From: Oscillospiraceae bacterium
GTDB taxonomy: Bacteria; Bacillota; Clostridia; Oscillospirales; Oscillospiraceae
NCBI GenBank assembly: GCA_020860205.1
Contig: JAJBUU010000068.1
Span: 1 to 40,987 of the forward strand
Direction: 5' to 3'
DNA length: 40,987 bases
Positions 1 through 9,544 of this stretch are shown in pieces. The notes beneath the pieces were generated by a model. That model was not told the origin of the DNA, did no database searches, and was given only the letters and a program-made list of their open reading frames with translations. The first letter of the stretch is position 1. Each line of letters starts with the position of its first letter. The position numbers and the translations under genes were made by a program.

Positions 1-33
1 CCCATGCCTATGGCTGGCTGCCATAAACCAAGG

Positions 34-72
34 GGCAAATATATTGTAACAGCGGCAAATATATTGTAACAG
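34..72. repeat. Two-copy direct repeat, 20-bp period
   Basis: The 19-mer GGCAAATATATTGTAACAG occurs at 34-52 and again at 54-72, identical in both copies. The 20-bp period places both copies on the same face of the helix, as tandem operator half-sites often are. It lies about 65 bp upstream of the trp leader promoter and is much more AT-rich than its surroundings. It may instead belong to a gene outside the left edge. No function can be assigned. Confidence 0.6.
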
Positions 73-137
73 GCGGCTTGTTCCTTTCGCACTTAATTAT
101 AGACTGCACCTTGCCCTGCGTCTCTGCGAAAAAGGGC

Positions 138-166
138 TTGACAATGCGGGGAGAATGTGCTAAAGT
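138..166 (+). promoter_or_regulatory. Predicted SigA promoter of the trp operon leader
   Basis: A perfect -35 box TTGACA (138-143) is separated by 17 bp from a -10-like TAAAGT (161-166). Transcription would begin near 173, just before the first paired strand of the T-box leader. The match is strong at -35 and moderate at -10. Confidence 0.65.
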
Positions 167-173
167 CAGAACC

Positions 174-530
174 AATCAAACCGTTGACGCGGGGATAAAG
201 ATGATCATGCTTCCGCAGAGAGTCCGGGGTGCTGGGAACCGGATGAAACACAGGTCATCAAATGGGCCGCTGAGGGCGCAGTCAAATGCAGGAGATGGGA
301 TTATGGGCGTGTGTTTGCCATAAAATGGGCAAACGCGCGGGTCTGGTTCCGCTTGGCAGAGTATTCTGCGACGTGTGGGCATACGTCAGTTGCCGGGGGT
401 ATGTTGGTATCCCGCAGAGCGCACGGTTCGCCGTGAAACAAGGTGGCAACGCGGATTTTGCTTTTCCGATGAATGAGCATAAGTTCGTCCTTGACAGAAT
501 GTGAAAGGCTTTCTGTCAGGGACGTTTTTT
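174..530 (+). promoter_or_regulatory. T-box riboswitch, tryptophan-specific
   Basis: This is a T-box leader that senses uncharged tRNA-Trp and lets transcription continue into trpE. Stem I shows the conserved AGAGAG (217-222) followed by a G-rich stretch and GCTG (231-234). The likely specifier codon is TGG (263-265), in the context AAATGG on the 3' side of stem I. The T-box sequence AAGGTGGCAACGCGG lies at 440-454. Its TGGC (444-447) would pair with a tRNA 3' end GCCA, which agrees with the G discriminator base of bacterial tRNA-Trp. The terminator at 486-530 completes the switch. Specifier, discriminator pairing and downstream genes all point to tryptophan. Confidence 0.9.
486..530 (+). terminator. 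T-box intrinsic terminator
   Basis: CGTCCTTGACAG (486-497) pairs with CTGTCAGGGACG (513-524), a 12-bp stem with one G-U pair, followed by TTTTTT (525-530). It follows the T-box sequence and is the OFF conformation of the leader. The alternative antiterminator would involve the T-box strand at 440-454. Confidence 0.9.
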
Positions 531-576
531 GTTATATTCCCCGGCAGTGAAGCGGAGAACAGGAGGATGAAAAAAC

Positions 577-2043
577 ATGAAAATTTCCCCAAGCCTGCAA
601 ACCGTGCGGGAAATCGCCGCCGACGGCGCTTACAAGGTGCTGCCCGTGAGCTGCGAAATTCTGTCCGATATTTGCACACCCATCGAGGCGATGAAAAAAC
701 TGAAAAACATCTCCACGCATTGCTATATGCTGGAGTCCGTTGCGGAGAACGAAAAGTGGGGGCGCTACACCTTCCTCGGCTATGACCCGCGGCTGGAAAT
801 CACCTGCACGCGCGGCACGATGAAGGTCGGGGATGTGACGCTGCAAACGGAGGATCCCTCCGCTGTGCTGCGGGAGATACTGGAAGCGTACAAAAGCCCG
901 CGTTTGCCCGGACTGCCCACGTTCACCGGCGGCCTGGTGGGGTACTTCTCCTATGATTATCTGGGATACAGCGAACCGTCCGTCCGCGTCGGCGCGAAGG
1001 ACACCGAGGATTTCAAGGATGTGGATTTGATGCTGTTTGACCGCGTGATCGCCTTTGACAATCTGCGGCAGAAGATCATCCTGATCGTCAATATCCCGCT
1101 GGACGAGGCGGAAACCGCCTACAATCGCGCGGCGCTGGAGCTGGAGCAAATGGCCGCGCTGCTGCGCACGGGAAAGCCCGTAGACGAAGCGCCGGGACGC
1201 CTGATGGGGGAGATGACCCCGCTGTTCAGCCGGGAGCAATTCTGTGCGATGGTGGAGCGCGGCAAGCACCACATCCGGGAAGGCGATATTTTCCAAATCG
1301 TCCTCTCCAACAGACTCAGCGCCCCGTTCGAGGGTAGCCTGCTGAACACCTACCGCGTGCTGCGGACGCTGAATCCGTCGCCATATATGTTTTATTTCTC
1401 CGGCACGGATGTGGAGGTCGCGGGCGCGTCGCCGGAAACGCTGGTGAAGCTGGAGAACGGCGTGCTGCACACCTTCCCCCTTGCGGGAACGCGGCCGCGC
1501 GGCGCGACGGAGGCGGAGGACAAGGCGCTGGAGGCCGGTCTGCTTGCCGATGAAAAGGAGCTGGCGGAGCACAATATGCTGGTTGATTTGGGACGCAACG
1601 ACCTTGGGAAAATCAGCCGCTTCGGCACCGTGGAGGTGGAGAAGCTGCACAGCATCGAGCGCTACTCCCATGTGATGCACATCGGCTCCACCGTGCGCGG
1701 CGAACTGCGGGAAGGGTTGGACGCGCTGGACGCGGTGGAAGCTGTGCTGCCCGCCGGAACACTCTCCGGCGCGCCAAAAATCCGTGCCTGCCAGCTCATT
1801 GCGGAGCTGGAGGACAACAAGCGTGGGATTTATGGCGGCGCGATCGGCTATATCGATTTTGCCGGAAATATGGATACCTGCATCGCCATCCGCATCGCTT
1901 ACAGGAAAAACGGAAAGGTCTTTGTGCGCTCCGGCGCGGGGATCGTGGCGGATTCCGTGCCGGAAACGGAGTTTGAGGAATGCATCAACAAGGCGAAGGC
2001 CGTGGTCAGAGCGCTGGAAATTGCGCAGGAGGCGGAACTGTGA
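577..2043 (+). CDS. trpE: Anthranilate synthase component I
   Basis: TrpE (488 aa, normal length) converts chorismate to anthranilate using ammonia passed on by TrpG; it is the first committed step of tryptophan synthesis in the cytoplasm. The N-terminal half carries the LES element (52-54) in YMLESVAENEKWGRY, which in the family belongs to the tryptophan feedback site. The C-terminal chorismate-binding half shows LAGTRPRG, LSGAPK, GGAIGYIDFAGNMDT and VRSGAGIVADS. The start is ATG 577, ten bases after AGGAGG (561-566); an ATG at 567 is out of frame. It is the first gene after the T-box and overlaps trpG by four bases. PabB is the alternative, but the complete trp operon and Trp T-box make TrpE the clear choice. 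Confidence 0.97.
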   Translation: MKISPSLQTVREIAADGAYKVLPVSCEILSDICTPIEAMKKLKNISTHCYMLESVAENEKWGRYTFLGYDPRLEITCTRGTMKVGDVTLQTEDPSAVLREILEAYKSPRLPGLPTFTGGLVGYFSYDYLGYSEPSVRVGAKDTEDFKDVDLMLFDRVIAFDNLRQKIILIVNIPLDEAETAYNRAALELEQMAALLRTGKPVDEAPGRLMGEMTPLFSREQFCAMVERGKHHIREGDIFQIVLSNRLSAPFEGSLLNTYRVLRTLNPSPYMFYFSGTDVEVAGASPETLVKLENGVLHTFPLAGTRPRGATEAEDKALEAGLLADEKELAEHNMLVDLGRNDLGKISRFGTVEVEKLHSIERYSHVMHIGSTVRGELREGLDALDAVEAVLPAGTLSGAPKIRACQLIAELEDNKRGIYGGAIGYIDFAGNMDTCIAIRIAYRKNGKVFVRSGAGIVADSVPETEFEECINKAKAVVRALEIAQEAEL

Positions 2044-2609
2044 TTTTACTGATTGATAATTATGACAGCTTTTCCTATAATCTTTACCAGATGGTCGGCG
2101 CGCTTGCGCCGGACATCCGCGTGGTGCGCAACGATGCGATGACCGTGGAGGAAATCGCGGCGCTGCATCCGGAGCGGCTGATCCTTTCGCCCGGCCCCGG
2201 TCGTCCGGAGGACGCGGGCGTTTGTATGGACGTGATCCGGACGCTTGGCGCTGAGATACCGATGCTTGGCGTTTGTCTCGGACATCAGGCCATTTGCGCG
2301 GCTTATGGTGCAACCGTGACATATGCCCGGCGGTTGATGCACGGCAAGCAGTCCGTTGCTGCGCTGGCTTCGGACTGCCCGCTCTTTGCCGACTGCCCGG
2401 ACAGAATGCCCGTCGCGCGCTATCATTCGCTGGCGGTAGACCCCGCGACGCTGCCGGATTGCCTGCGTGTTGTCGCGGAAACGGAGGAGGGCGAGGTCAT
2501 GGGCGTGCAGCACCGGGAGTACCCGGTCTTTGGGCTGCAGTTTCACCCGGAGTCCATTCTCACCCCGGACGGGGAGCAGATACTTCGGAACTTTATACAC
2601 CTGACCTGA
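2040..2609 (+). CDS. trpG: Anthranilate synthase component II (glutamine amidotransferase)
   Basis: TrpG (189 aa) is a class I glutamine amidotransferase that supplies ammonia to TrpE. The catalytic triad is visible: Cys79 in GVCLGHQAI, and His169/Glu171 in FHPES. The oxyanion-loop motif SPGPGRPEDAG is at 50-60. The start is taken as GTG 2040, overlapping the trpE stop (GTGA), because the protein then begins MILLIDNYDSFSYN as in the family. An upstream in-frame ATG at 1980 would add 20 unrelated residues inside trpE. In many Firmicutes this subunit is shared with folate synthesis (PabA role); no pab genes are in the window. Confidence 0.95.
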   Translation: MILLIDNYDSFSYNLYQMVGALAPDIRVVRNDAMTVEEIAALHPERLILSPGPGRPEDAGVCMDVIRTLGAEIPMLGVCLGHQAICAAYGATVTYARRLMHGKQSVAALASDCPLFADCPDRMPVARYHSLAVDPATLPDCLRVVAETEEGEVMGVQHREYPVFGLQFHPESILTPDGEQILRNFIHLT

Positions 2610-2660
2610 CCGCGCGGCTGGCCATGCCTGCCGCGTGCACGGTGCAAACAGGATGCAGAC

Positions 2661-2710
2661 GGCAAGTATAATAATATAGTATAAGATAGAAAATATAATA
2701 AAAATTTGCA
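2661..2710 (+). promoter_or_regulatory. AT-rich island with a possible internal promoter
   Basis: The 115-bp gap between trpG and trpD is the only sizeable gap in the operon. Within it, 2661-2710 is almost pure A/T in a GC-rich neighbourhood and contains TATAAT at 2667-2672. No convincing -35 box lies 16-18 bp upstream, so an internal promoter is only suggested. It could also serve as an unstructured ribosome or RNase landing stretch before the trpD ribosome site GGAGG (2713-2717). Confidence 0.3.
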
Positions 2711-2724
2711 GATGGAGGCACACA

Positions 2725-3741
2725 ATGATTAAAGAAGCCATCATTCAAATCGTGAACAAGCAGGATTTGAGCTATGAGGAAGCCTACACCGTCATGAATG
2801 AGATCATGAGCGGAGAAACCACGCCCACGCAGAACGCGGCGTTTCTGGCAGCGCTTTCCACCAAGAGCGCGCGGGCGGAAACCGGCGCGGAAATCACGGG
2901 CTGCGCCGAAGCCATGCGCGCGCTGGCCACCCGCGTGGAAGCGCCCTATCCGGTCATGGAGATTGTCGGTACCGGCGGAGATGGAGCGCACAGCTTCAAT
3001 ATCTCCACCGCGTCCGCGTTCGTCGCGGCAGCGGGCGGCGTAAAAATCGCCAAGCACGGCAACCGCGCGGCCTCGTCCCAGTGCGGCGCTGCGGACTGCC
3101 TGGAGGCGCTGGGCGCGGAGATTTCGCTGGAGCCGCAGACCTGTCTGAAGCTCTTAGACGAGGTGGGGATGTGCTTCTTTTTTGCGCAGAAGTATCACGC
3201 TTCCATGAAATATGTCGGCGCGATCCGCAAGGAGCTGGGATTCCGCACGGTGTTTAATATCCTGGGGCCGCTGACCAACCCCGGTATGCCAAAGCTGCAG
3301 CTTCTCGGCGTCTATGATGAGTATCTCTGCCCGCTGCTGGCGCAGGTGCTGATGGATCTTGGCGTGGAGCGGGGCATGGCTGTCTATGGACAGGATAAGC
3401 TCGATGAGATTTCCATCGGCGCGCCGACCACGATTTGCGAGTTCCGCGACGGTTGGATGAAGAATTATACCATTTGCCCGGAGGACTTTGGCATTGCACG
3501 TTCCAGCCGCGATGCGCTGCGCGGCGGCACTCCGGCGGAAAACGCCGCGCTGCTGACCGCGCTGCTCCAGGGCGAAACCGGCCCCCGGCGCGACGCGGTG
3601 CTGCTCAACGCGGGCGCGGCGCTTTATATCGGGGACAAGGCGGAAACGATGGCGGACGGCGTGAAGCTCGCCGCACAGCTCATCGACAGCGGCAAGGCGC
3701 TGGAAACGATGCAAAAATTTGTCGCAATGACGCGGATGTAA
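2725..3741 (+). CDS. trpD: Anthranilate phosphoribosyltransferase
   Basis: TrpD (338 aa) transfers phosphoribose from PRPP to anthranilate. The glycine-rich PRPP/Mg site GTGGD is at 82-86 in [15 protein letters not shown], and KHGNRAASS follows at 110-117, both hallmarks of the family. [18 protein letters not shown] and [10 protein letters not shown] are also present. The length is typical, so this is the single-domain form and not a TrpGD fusion, consistent with trpG being a separate gene. Start ATG 2725 is preceded by GGAGG at 2713-2717. Confidence 0.97.
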   Translation: MIKEAIIQIVNKQDLSYEEAYTVMNEIMSGETTPTQNAAFLAALSTKSARAETGAEITGCAEAMRALATRVEAPYPVMEIVGTGGDGAHSFNISTASAFVAAAGGVKIAKHGNRAASSQCGAADCLEALGAEISLEPQTCLKLLDEVGMCFFFAQKYHASMKYVGAIRKELGFRTVFNILGPLTNPGMPKLQLLGVYDEYLCPLLAQVLMDLGVERGMAVYGQDKLDEISIGAPTTICEFRDGWMKNYTICPEDFGIARSSRDALRGGTPAENAALLTALLQGETGPRRDAVLLNAGAALYIGDKAETMADGVKLAAQLIDSGKALETMQKFVAMTRM

Positions 3742-3798
3742 GGAAAATCGGCGGCAGCCGGATGCGAAGATCGCGCCGTGCCGCGGAAAGGACAGCGA

Positions 3799-4593
3799 AT
3801 GACGAATATTCTGGAAACCATCGCCGCGTATGCCCGGCAGCGGGTGGCGGCGGAGATGGAAACGGTTCCGATGGAGGAGCTGCGGGAGGCGGCGCTGGCG
3901 GATGCGCCGGCGGACGGCGCGGCATTTTTTGCAGCGCTGCGGCGGCCCGGACTGTCCTTCATCTGCGAAGTGAAAAAGGCGTCTCCCTCTAAGGGGCTGA
4001 TTTCGCCGGATTTCCCCTATTTGGAGATCGCGCGGGATTATGAAACGGCAGAAGCGGACGCGATTTCCTGCCTGACGGAGCCGAAGTGGTTCCTCGGCTC
4101 GGATGCGATTTTCCGCGAAGTGCGCGCCGCCGTTTCCACGCCGATGCTGCGCAAGGACTTTACCGTGGACGCATACCAGCTTTATCAGGCAAAGCGGATG
4201 GGCGCGAACGCCGTGCTGCTCATCTGTGCGCTGCTGGATACGGCGACGCTTGCGCGGTATCTGGAGCTTTGCGAAACATTGGGGCTGGCCGCGCTGGTGG
4301 AGGCGCATGACGCGGCGGAGATCGCATCCGCCGTGTCCGCCGGGGCGCGCATCATCGGTGCGAACAACCGCAACCTGAAGGACTTTACCGTGGACTTTTC
4401 CAATGCGGCGCGTCTGCGGGACGCGATCCCGCCGGAGGCGGTCTATGTCGCGGAGAGCGGTGTGAAAACGCCTGCGGACGCGGCGGCGATTCAGACCATC
4501 GGCGCGGACGCGGCGCTGGTGGGCGAGGCGCTGATGCGCGCGCCGGACCGCGGCGCGATGCTGCACGCTCTGCGGGAGGCGGCGCAGTGCTGA
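3799..4593 (+). CDS. trpC: Indole-3-glycerol-phosphate synthase
   Basis: TrpC (264 aa) is a TIM barrel that closes the indole ring from CdRP. The conserved strand-1 motif CEVKKASPSKG begins at residue 56, containing the catalytic Glu57 and Lys59; LRKDF and VAESGV further on are also typical. ATG 3799 is chosen because AAAGGA (3787-3792) sits six bases upstream; an in-frame GTG at 3778 would add seven residues and lacks a ribosome site. It is separate from trpF, unlike the fused enterobacterial protein, and overlaps it by seven bases. Confidence 0.96.
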   Translation: MTNILETIAAYARQRVAAEMETVPMEELREAALADAPADGAAFFAALRRPGLSFICEVKKASPSKGLISPDFPYLEIARDYETAEADAISCLTEPKWFLGSDAIFREVRAAVSTPMLRKDFTVDAYQLYQAKRMGANAVLLICALLDTATLARYLELCETLGLAALVEAHDAAEIASAVSAGARIIGANNRNLKDFTVDFSNAARLRDAIPPEAVYVAESGVKTPADAAAIQTIGADAALVGEALMRAPDRGAMLHALREAAQC

Positions 4594-5194
4594 AACTGAA
4601 GCTGTGCGGTCTGCGCCGCCCCTGCGATGTGTTGGCAGCAAACGAATGTGCGCCGGATTACATCGGCTTTGTCTTTGCGCCGAGCCGCCGACAGGTTTCG
4701 CCGGACGCGGCGGCGGCGCTGCGGGCGCTGCTTGCCCCCGGCATTCAGGCTGTCGGCGTATTTGTGGACGAAACGCCGGAGACGGTAGCGGCGCTGTTGC
4801 ATCGCGGCGTGATCGACGCGGCGCAGCTCCACGGGCATGAGGACGCGGATTATATCCGCCGCCTGCGCGCACTGACAGACGCGCCCGTCTTTCAGGCGTT
4901 CCGCATCCGTTCTGCGGCGGACGCGGCGGCGGCGCAGGAGAGCGCGGCGGACATGGTGCTGCTGGACTCCGGCACCGGCAGCGGCGCGCGGTTTGACTGG
5001 AGCCTGATCGCAGCGGTGCGCCGCCCCTATTTTCTGGCGGGCGGACTCTCGCCGGAGAATGCGGCGGAAGCCGTCCGACGGCTGCATCCTTATGGGCTGG
5101 ATGTCAGCTCCGGCATCGAAACGGACGGACAGAAGGACGCAAACAAAATGAAAAATTTCGTCCGCATCGCGCGCGATGCGGCAGGAGGGGACTT

Positions 5195-5198
<4 letters not shown>
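4587..5198 (+). CDS. trpF: Phosphoribosylanthranilate isomerase
   Basis: TrpF (203 aa) isomerises PRA to CdRP. It begins KLKLCG with Cys7, the usual general base, and carries [33 protein letters not shown] and [11 protein letters not shown] in the expected order of a TIM barrel. The C-terminal GLDVSSGIE forms the phosphate loop. The start is GTG 4587, which overlaps the trpC stop by seven bases. In the pathway TrpF acts before TrpC although the gene comes after it. Confidence 0.95.
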
Positions 5199-6380
<1,182 letters not shown>

Positions 6381-6388
<8 letters not shown>

Positions 6389-7163
6389 CAGAATCGCCGC
6401 CGCCTTTGCAAACGGCAAGGCGTTTATTCCGTTCATCACCTGCGGGGACCCGGATTTGGAAACAACGGCCGCCGTGGTGCGCGCTGCGGTTGCCGCCGGT
6501 GCGGATTTGATCGAACTGGGCATCCCGTTTTCCGACCCTACGGCGGAGGGCCCCGTCATTCAGGGTGCGAACCTGCGCGCGCTGACCGGCGGCGTGACGA
6601 CGGACAAAATTTTTGACCTCGTGCGCGACCTGCGCCGGGACGTGACGATCCCGCTTGTGTTTATGACGTACGCCAATGTAGTGTTTTCCTACGGCGCGGA
6701 GCGCTTCCTCTCCACCTGTCGGGACATCGGGATAGACGGGCTGATCCTGCCCGACCTTCCGTTTGAGGAGAAGGACGAATTTTTGCCGGTTTGCCGTCAG
6801 TACGGCGTGGCGCTTGTTTCACTCATCGCGCCGACCTCGGAAAACCGCGTCGCCATGATCGCAAAGGAGGCGGAGGGCTTCATCTATCTCGTGTCCAGTC
6901 TTGGCGTGACCGGTGTGCGCAGCGAGATTACAACGGACCTTGCGTCCATCGTCCGCGTCGTGCGCGAAAACACGGACGTTCCCTGTGCCGTTGGCTTCGG
7001 CATTTCCACCCCTGCGCAGGCCAGGCAGATGGCCGCCGTTTCGGACGGCGCGATCGTCGGTTCCGCCATCATCAAGCTGCTCGCGCAGCATGGCCGCGCC
7101 GCCGCCGCGCCTGTCGGCGCGTACATCCGTGAAATGAAGGACGCGCTGCGGGAGCTGAACTGA
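6381..7163 (+). CDS. trpA: Tryptophan synthase alpha chain
   Basis: TrpA (260 aa) cleaves indole-3-glycerol phosphate and passes indole to TrpB. The segment [18 protein letters not shown] holds the catalytic Glu45; the second acid, Asp60 in the E. coli enzyme, is Glu56 here, a conservative variant. [10 protein letters not shown] and VGFGIST are the phosphate-site motifs. The start is ATG 6381, overlapping trpB by eight bases, because the protein then begins [19 protein letters not shown] longer in-frame reading from 6120 lies inside trpB and is not used. It is the last gene of the operon. Confidence 0.97.
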
Positions 7164-7210
7164 CGCGGCGTTCCGCACCGACGGAAAATTGTGCGGAGAT
7201 GAAAAAATCC

Positions 7211-7241
7211 CCGGAAAAAAGCCAAACGGGCTTTTTTCCGG
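7211..7241. terminator. Terminator between trpA and the convergent nucleotidyltransferase
   Basis: CCGGAAAAAAGCC (7211-7223) and GGCTTTTTTCCGG (7229-7241) form a perfect 13-bp stem with a 5-nt loop. On the minus strand the stem is followed by GGATTTTTTC, giving a U-tract, so termination of the minus-strand gene is well supported. On the plus strand the U-run is inside the 3' arm. It probably works in both directions. Confidence 0.75.
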
Positions 7242-7336
7242 AGAAGGATACCCGCGCAGCCGCAGGTATCGGGCAAGCGCCGGACGAAAGGCGTTCGGCG
7301 GCTGGGAACACGGGGACTGTTCATGCGGGGATACCG

Positions 7337-8377
7337 TTATTCGGGCGCGGGCTGCGACAGCTCCGCCACCCTGCGCACGAGCGCCGCATAGTCGTGCGCC
7401 AGCGCATCGGCGGCTTCCGGCGTATCCGCATCGGCGGAAATTTCCACGGCCTCCCGTTCCGGAGACGGTGCAATGCGTATGGCGCCGTCCGTGCCGTGGA
7501 GGGAAACCCCGTCCGAAAAATCTGCACCGGCCTCCATCAGCGTCTGTGAAAGCTCCCGCATCAGCCGCGCACGGCTGTGGCAGACACATTCCACCTGCGC
7601 GCCGTGTCCGCGCGCTTCCGCCTGCTGCGGCGCAGCGGGCGGGTCGCACGCAGGAACGTCAAGCCGCAGCTTCCCGTCCAGCGCGTCCAAATTGCACTGG
7701 TAGTAGGCGCGCGGCGTGCCGATGTCGCACCAATAGCCGTCCAGCGGCAGACCGAACAGGCTTTGCCCGGCGGCGAGCAGCGCGGGGAACAGGTCCTTTC
7801 CAAAGTCGCAGGGCCGTCCCTCCGGCACAAGCGCCATCGCCTCCGGCGAAACGGCGTAAACGCCGGTGTTCACCAAATCGGAAACCACGCGCCCCCAGTC
7901 CGGCTTTTCGATGAAGCTGACGATTTGACCGTCGCGCTGCGTCAGTACTGTGCCGTATTGCAGGGGCGCGGCGTGGGGATACAGTGCCATCGTCACGGCG
8001 GGGCGGTGGCGGCGATGTGCCTCCATCAGCGCGCGCAGGTCAAAGTCGCAGGCCGCGTCTCCGGATAGCACAAGGAAGTCCCGCCTGCCGTAAAACGCCG
8101 CGCAGGCTTTCACACCGCCCGCAGTGCCGAGCGGCGCGTCCTCCACATGATAGCACAGCCGCATCCCAAAGCGGCTGCCGTCGCCAAAATAGTCCCGGAT
8201 GACCTCCGGGCGGTAGCGCAGCGTGATGCAGGCCTCCCGGACGCCGTTCCGCCGCAGCCAGAACAGGATATGCTCCAGCAGCGGCTTCCCGACCAGCGGC
8301 GCCATCGGTTTTGGCAGATCCCCGGTGACGCGCTTCAGCCGCGTTCCCTCGCCGCCGGCCATAATAATCGCGTTCAT
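7337..8377 (-). CDS. Sugar nucleotidyltransferase with a C-terminal phosphomannomutase-like domain
   Basis: The protein (346 aa) has a complete nucleotidyltransferase domain at about 1-230: the signature MAGGEGTRL (6-14), LPKPM (21-25), LSGDAACDFD, FIEKP and GYWCDIGTP. Such enzymes make NDP-sugars, for example GDP-mannose or UDP/ADP-glucose; the substrate is not clear. Residues about 240-346 look like domain IV of phosphoglucomutase/phosphomannomutase (SDGVSLHGTDGAIRIAPS followed by an EAADALAHDYA helix). The clostridial relatives I know of are long proteins with a left-handed beta-helix and all four mutase domains between these parts; here the phosphoserine and Mg-binding domains are absent. 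ATG 8377 is chosen (AGAGGTG upstream); a GTG four codons earlier overlaps that ribosome site. Confidence 0.8.
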   Translation of the reverse strand: MNAIIMAGGEGTRLKRVTGDLPKPMAPLVGKPLLEHILFWLRRNGVREACITLRYRPEVIRDYFGDGSRFGMRLCYHVEDAPLGTAGGVKACAAFYGRRDFLVLSGDAACDFDLRALMEAHRRHRPAVTMALYPHAAPLQYGTVLTQRDGQIVSFIEKPDWGRVVSDLVNTGVYAVSPEAMALVPEGRPCDFGKDLFPALLAAGQSLFGLPLDGYWCDIGTPRAYYQCNLDALDGKLRLDVPACDPPAAPQQAEARGHGAQVECVCHSRARLMRELSQTLMEAGADFSDGVSLHGTDGAIRIAPSPEREAVEISADADTPEAADALAHDYAALVRRVAELSQPAPE

Positions 8378-8381
8378 GCTG

Positions 8382-8413
8382 TTTGTCACCTCTTGCCCTT
8401 ATTATGTGACAAA
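8382..8413 (-). promoter_or_regulatory. Inverted repeat overlapping the ribosome site of the nucleotidyltransferase
   Basis: TTTGTCAC (8382-8389) and GTGACAAA (8406-8413) form a perfect 8-bp inverted repeat with 16 bp between. On the minus-strand mRNA the second arm begins inside AGAGGTG, the Shine-Dalgarno site of the nucleotidyltransferase. It could be an operator or an RNA hairpin limiting translation; the sequence does not decide. Confidence 0.4.
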
Positions 8414-8584
8414 CGCGCGCAGCGTATGCGTGGCAAAATTTTGGGCGACGCCGCAGCTTTAAGGAAGCCATTGAATCAGGGCTGCCGCTGCATTGATCGG
8501 CAGGAGCAACAGGCGGAAAACAGCCAACAGCCGCCGCAGACGCATTTGTGCGTCACCGTCAGAAGCAAAAGGAGAAAAAAGCAC

Positions 8585-9538
8585 ATGATGACCAACATCG
8601 TATCGGTGGGGCTTCCCATTAACGAAGCCCTGCGGGTCCAAAAGAATCGTTTTCTGCCGACCGGCGTGACAGACCCGGCGGGGCTGAAGCGCATCAGCGT
8701 TGTCACCGGGATACATGGGGACGAGCTGGAAGGACAGTATGTCTGCTTTGAGCTTGCCAGACTGCTGAATGAGCATCCGGAGCATTTGCACGGTGTGGTG
8801 GACATCTATCCCGCGATGAATCCCTTTGGCATCGACTCCATCACGCGGGGGCTGCCTGCCTTTGACCTGGACATGAACCGCATCTTTCCGGGCAACAACG
8901 ACGGCGACATGGTGGAATATATCGCTGCGGAGATCGTGAAGGACATCAGCGGCAGCGACCTCTGCTTTGATATCCACGCCAGCAATATCTATCTGACCGA
9001 AATACCGCAGATCCGCATCAATACGCTGCATGAGGACTGGCTCTTGCCGCTGGCAGAGCTTTGCAATGTCGATTTCATCTGGGTACACGGCGCCAGCACC
9101 GTTCTGGAATCTACATTTGCTTATAGTCTGAACAGCACGGGAACGCCGACGCTGGTCGTGGAGATGGGCGTGGGAATGCGCCTGACGCGGGACTATTGTT
9201 TTCAGCTGCTGGACGGTATCCTGAACGCTATGGTGTATCTGGGCGTCTGGGATGGCCCGACGAAGCCGGTGCGCACGCCGATCATCTCGCGCGACGCGGA
9301 CGATGTGGCGTTCCTGAACGCGGAGCGTGCCGGTATTTTCATCAAGGATGTGGAACACGGCGCGCACGTCCGGTGCGGCGAGCGGCTTGGCCGCATCGTC
9401 TATCCGCCGGAGGGCAGGGTGCTGTGGGAGGTCACAGCGCCGGTGGATGGCTGGCTGTTCACCATACGGGAATACCCGGTCGTGGAAAGCGGCTCACTGG
9501 TGGCGCGGATTTTGAAAAACCGGGAAGGCGGGAGGTGA
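8585..9538 (+). CDS. Succinylglutamate desuccinylase/aspartoacylase-family metallohydrolase
   Basis: This 317-aa protein belongs to the AstE/AspA branch of the M14 zinc carboxypeptidase superfamily, which hydrolyses acylated amino acids or related amides. All expected active-site parts are seen: zinc ligands His44 and Glu47 in GIHGDE, His131 in DIHAS, the substrate Arg in DMNRIFPG (94-103), and the catalytic Glu193 in LVVEMG. The C-terminal part (about 235-317) is the beta-rich barrel domain typical of the family. ATG 8585 follows AAGGAG (8569-8574) at ten bases. A paralogue begins seven bases after the stop. The exact substrate is unknown. Confidence 0.85.
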   Translation: MMTNIVSVGLPINEALRVQKNRFLPTGVTDPAGLKRISVVTGIHGDELEGQYVCFELARLLNEHPEHLHGVVDIYPAMNPFGIDSITRGLPAFDLDMNRIFPGNNDGDMVEYIAAEIVKDISGSDLCFDIHASNIYLTEIPQIRINTLHEDWLLPLAELCNVDFIWVHGASTVLESTFAYSLNSTGTPTLVVEMGVGMRLTRDYCFQLLDGILNAMVYLGVWDGPTKPVRTPIISRDADDVAFLNAERAGIFIKDVEHGAHVRCGERLGRIVYPPEGRVLWEVTAPVDGWLFTIREYPVVESGSLVARILKNREGGR

Positions 9539-9544
9539 AGCGCC

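Noticed and set aside
532-2322. Long antisense open frame of about 600 codons over trpE
   Set aside because: It lies opposite well-supported trpE and trpG; Arg/His/Gln-rich composition and no family motifs are typical of the antisense frame in GC-rich DNA.
3154-4872. Antisense open frame of 572 codons over trpD-trpC-trpF
   Set aside because: Opposite three clear genes, no ribosome site and no resemblance to a family.
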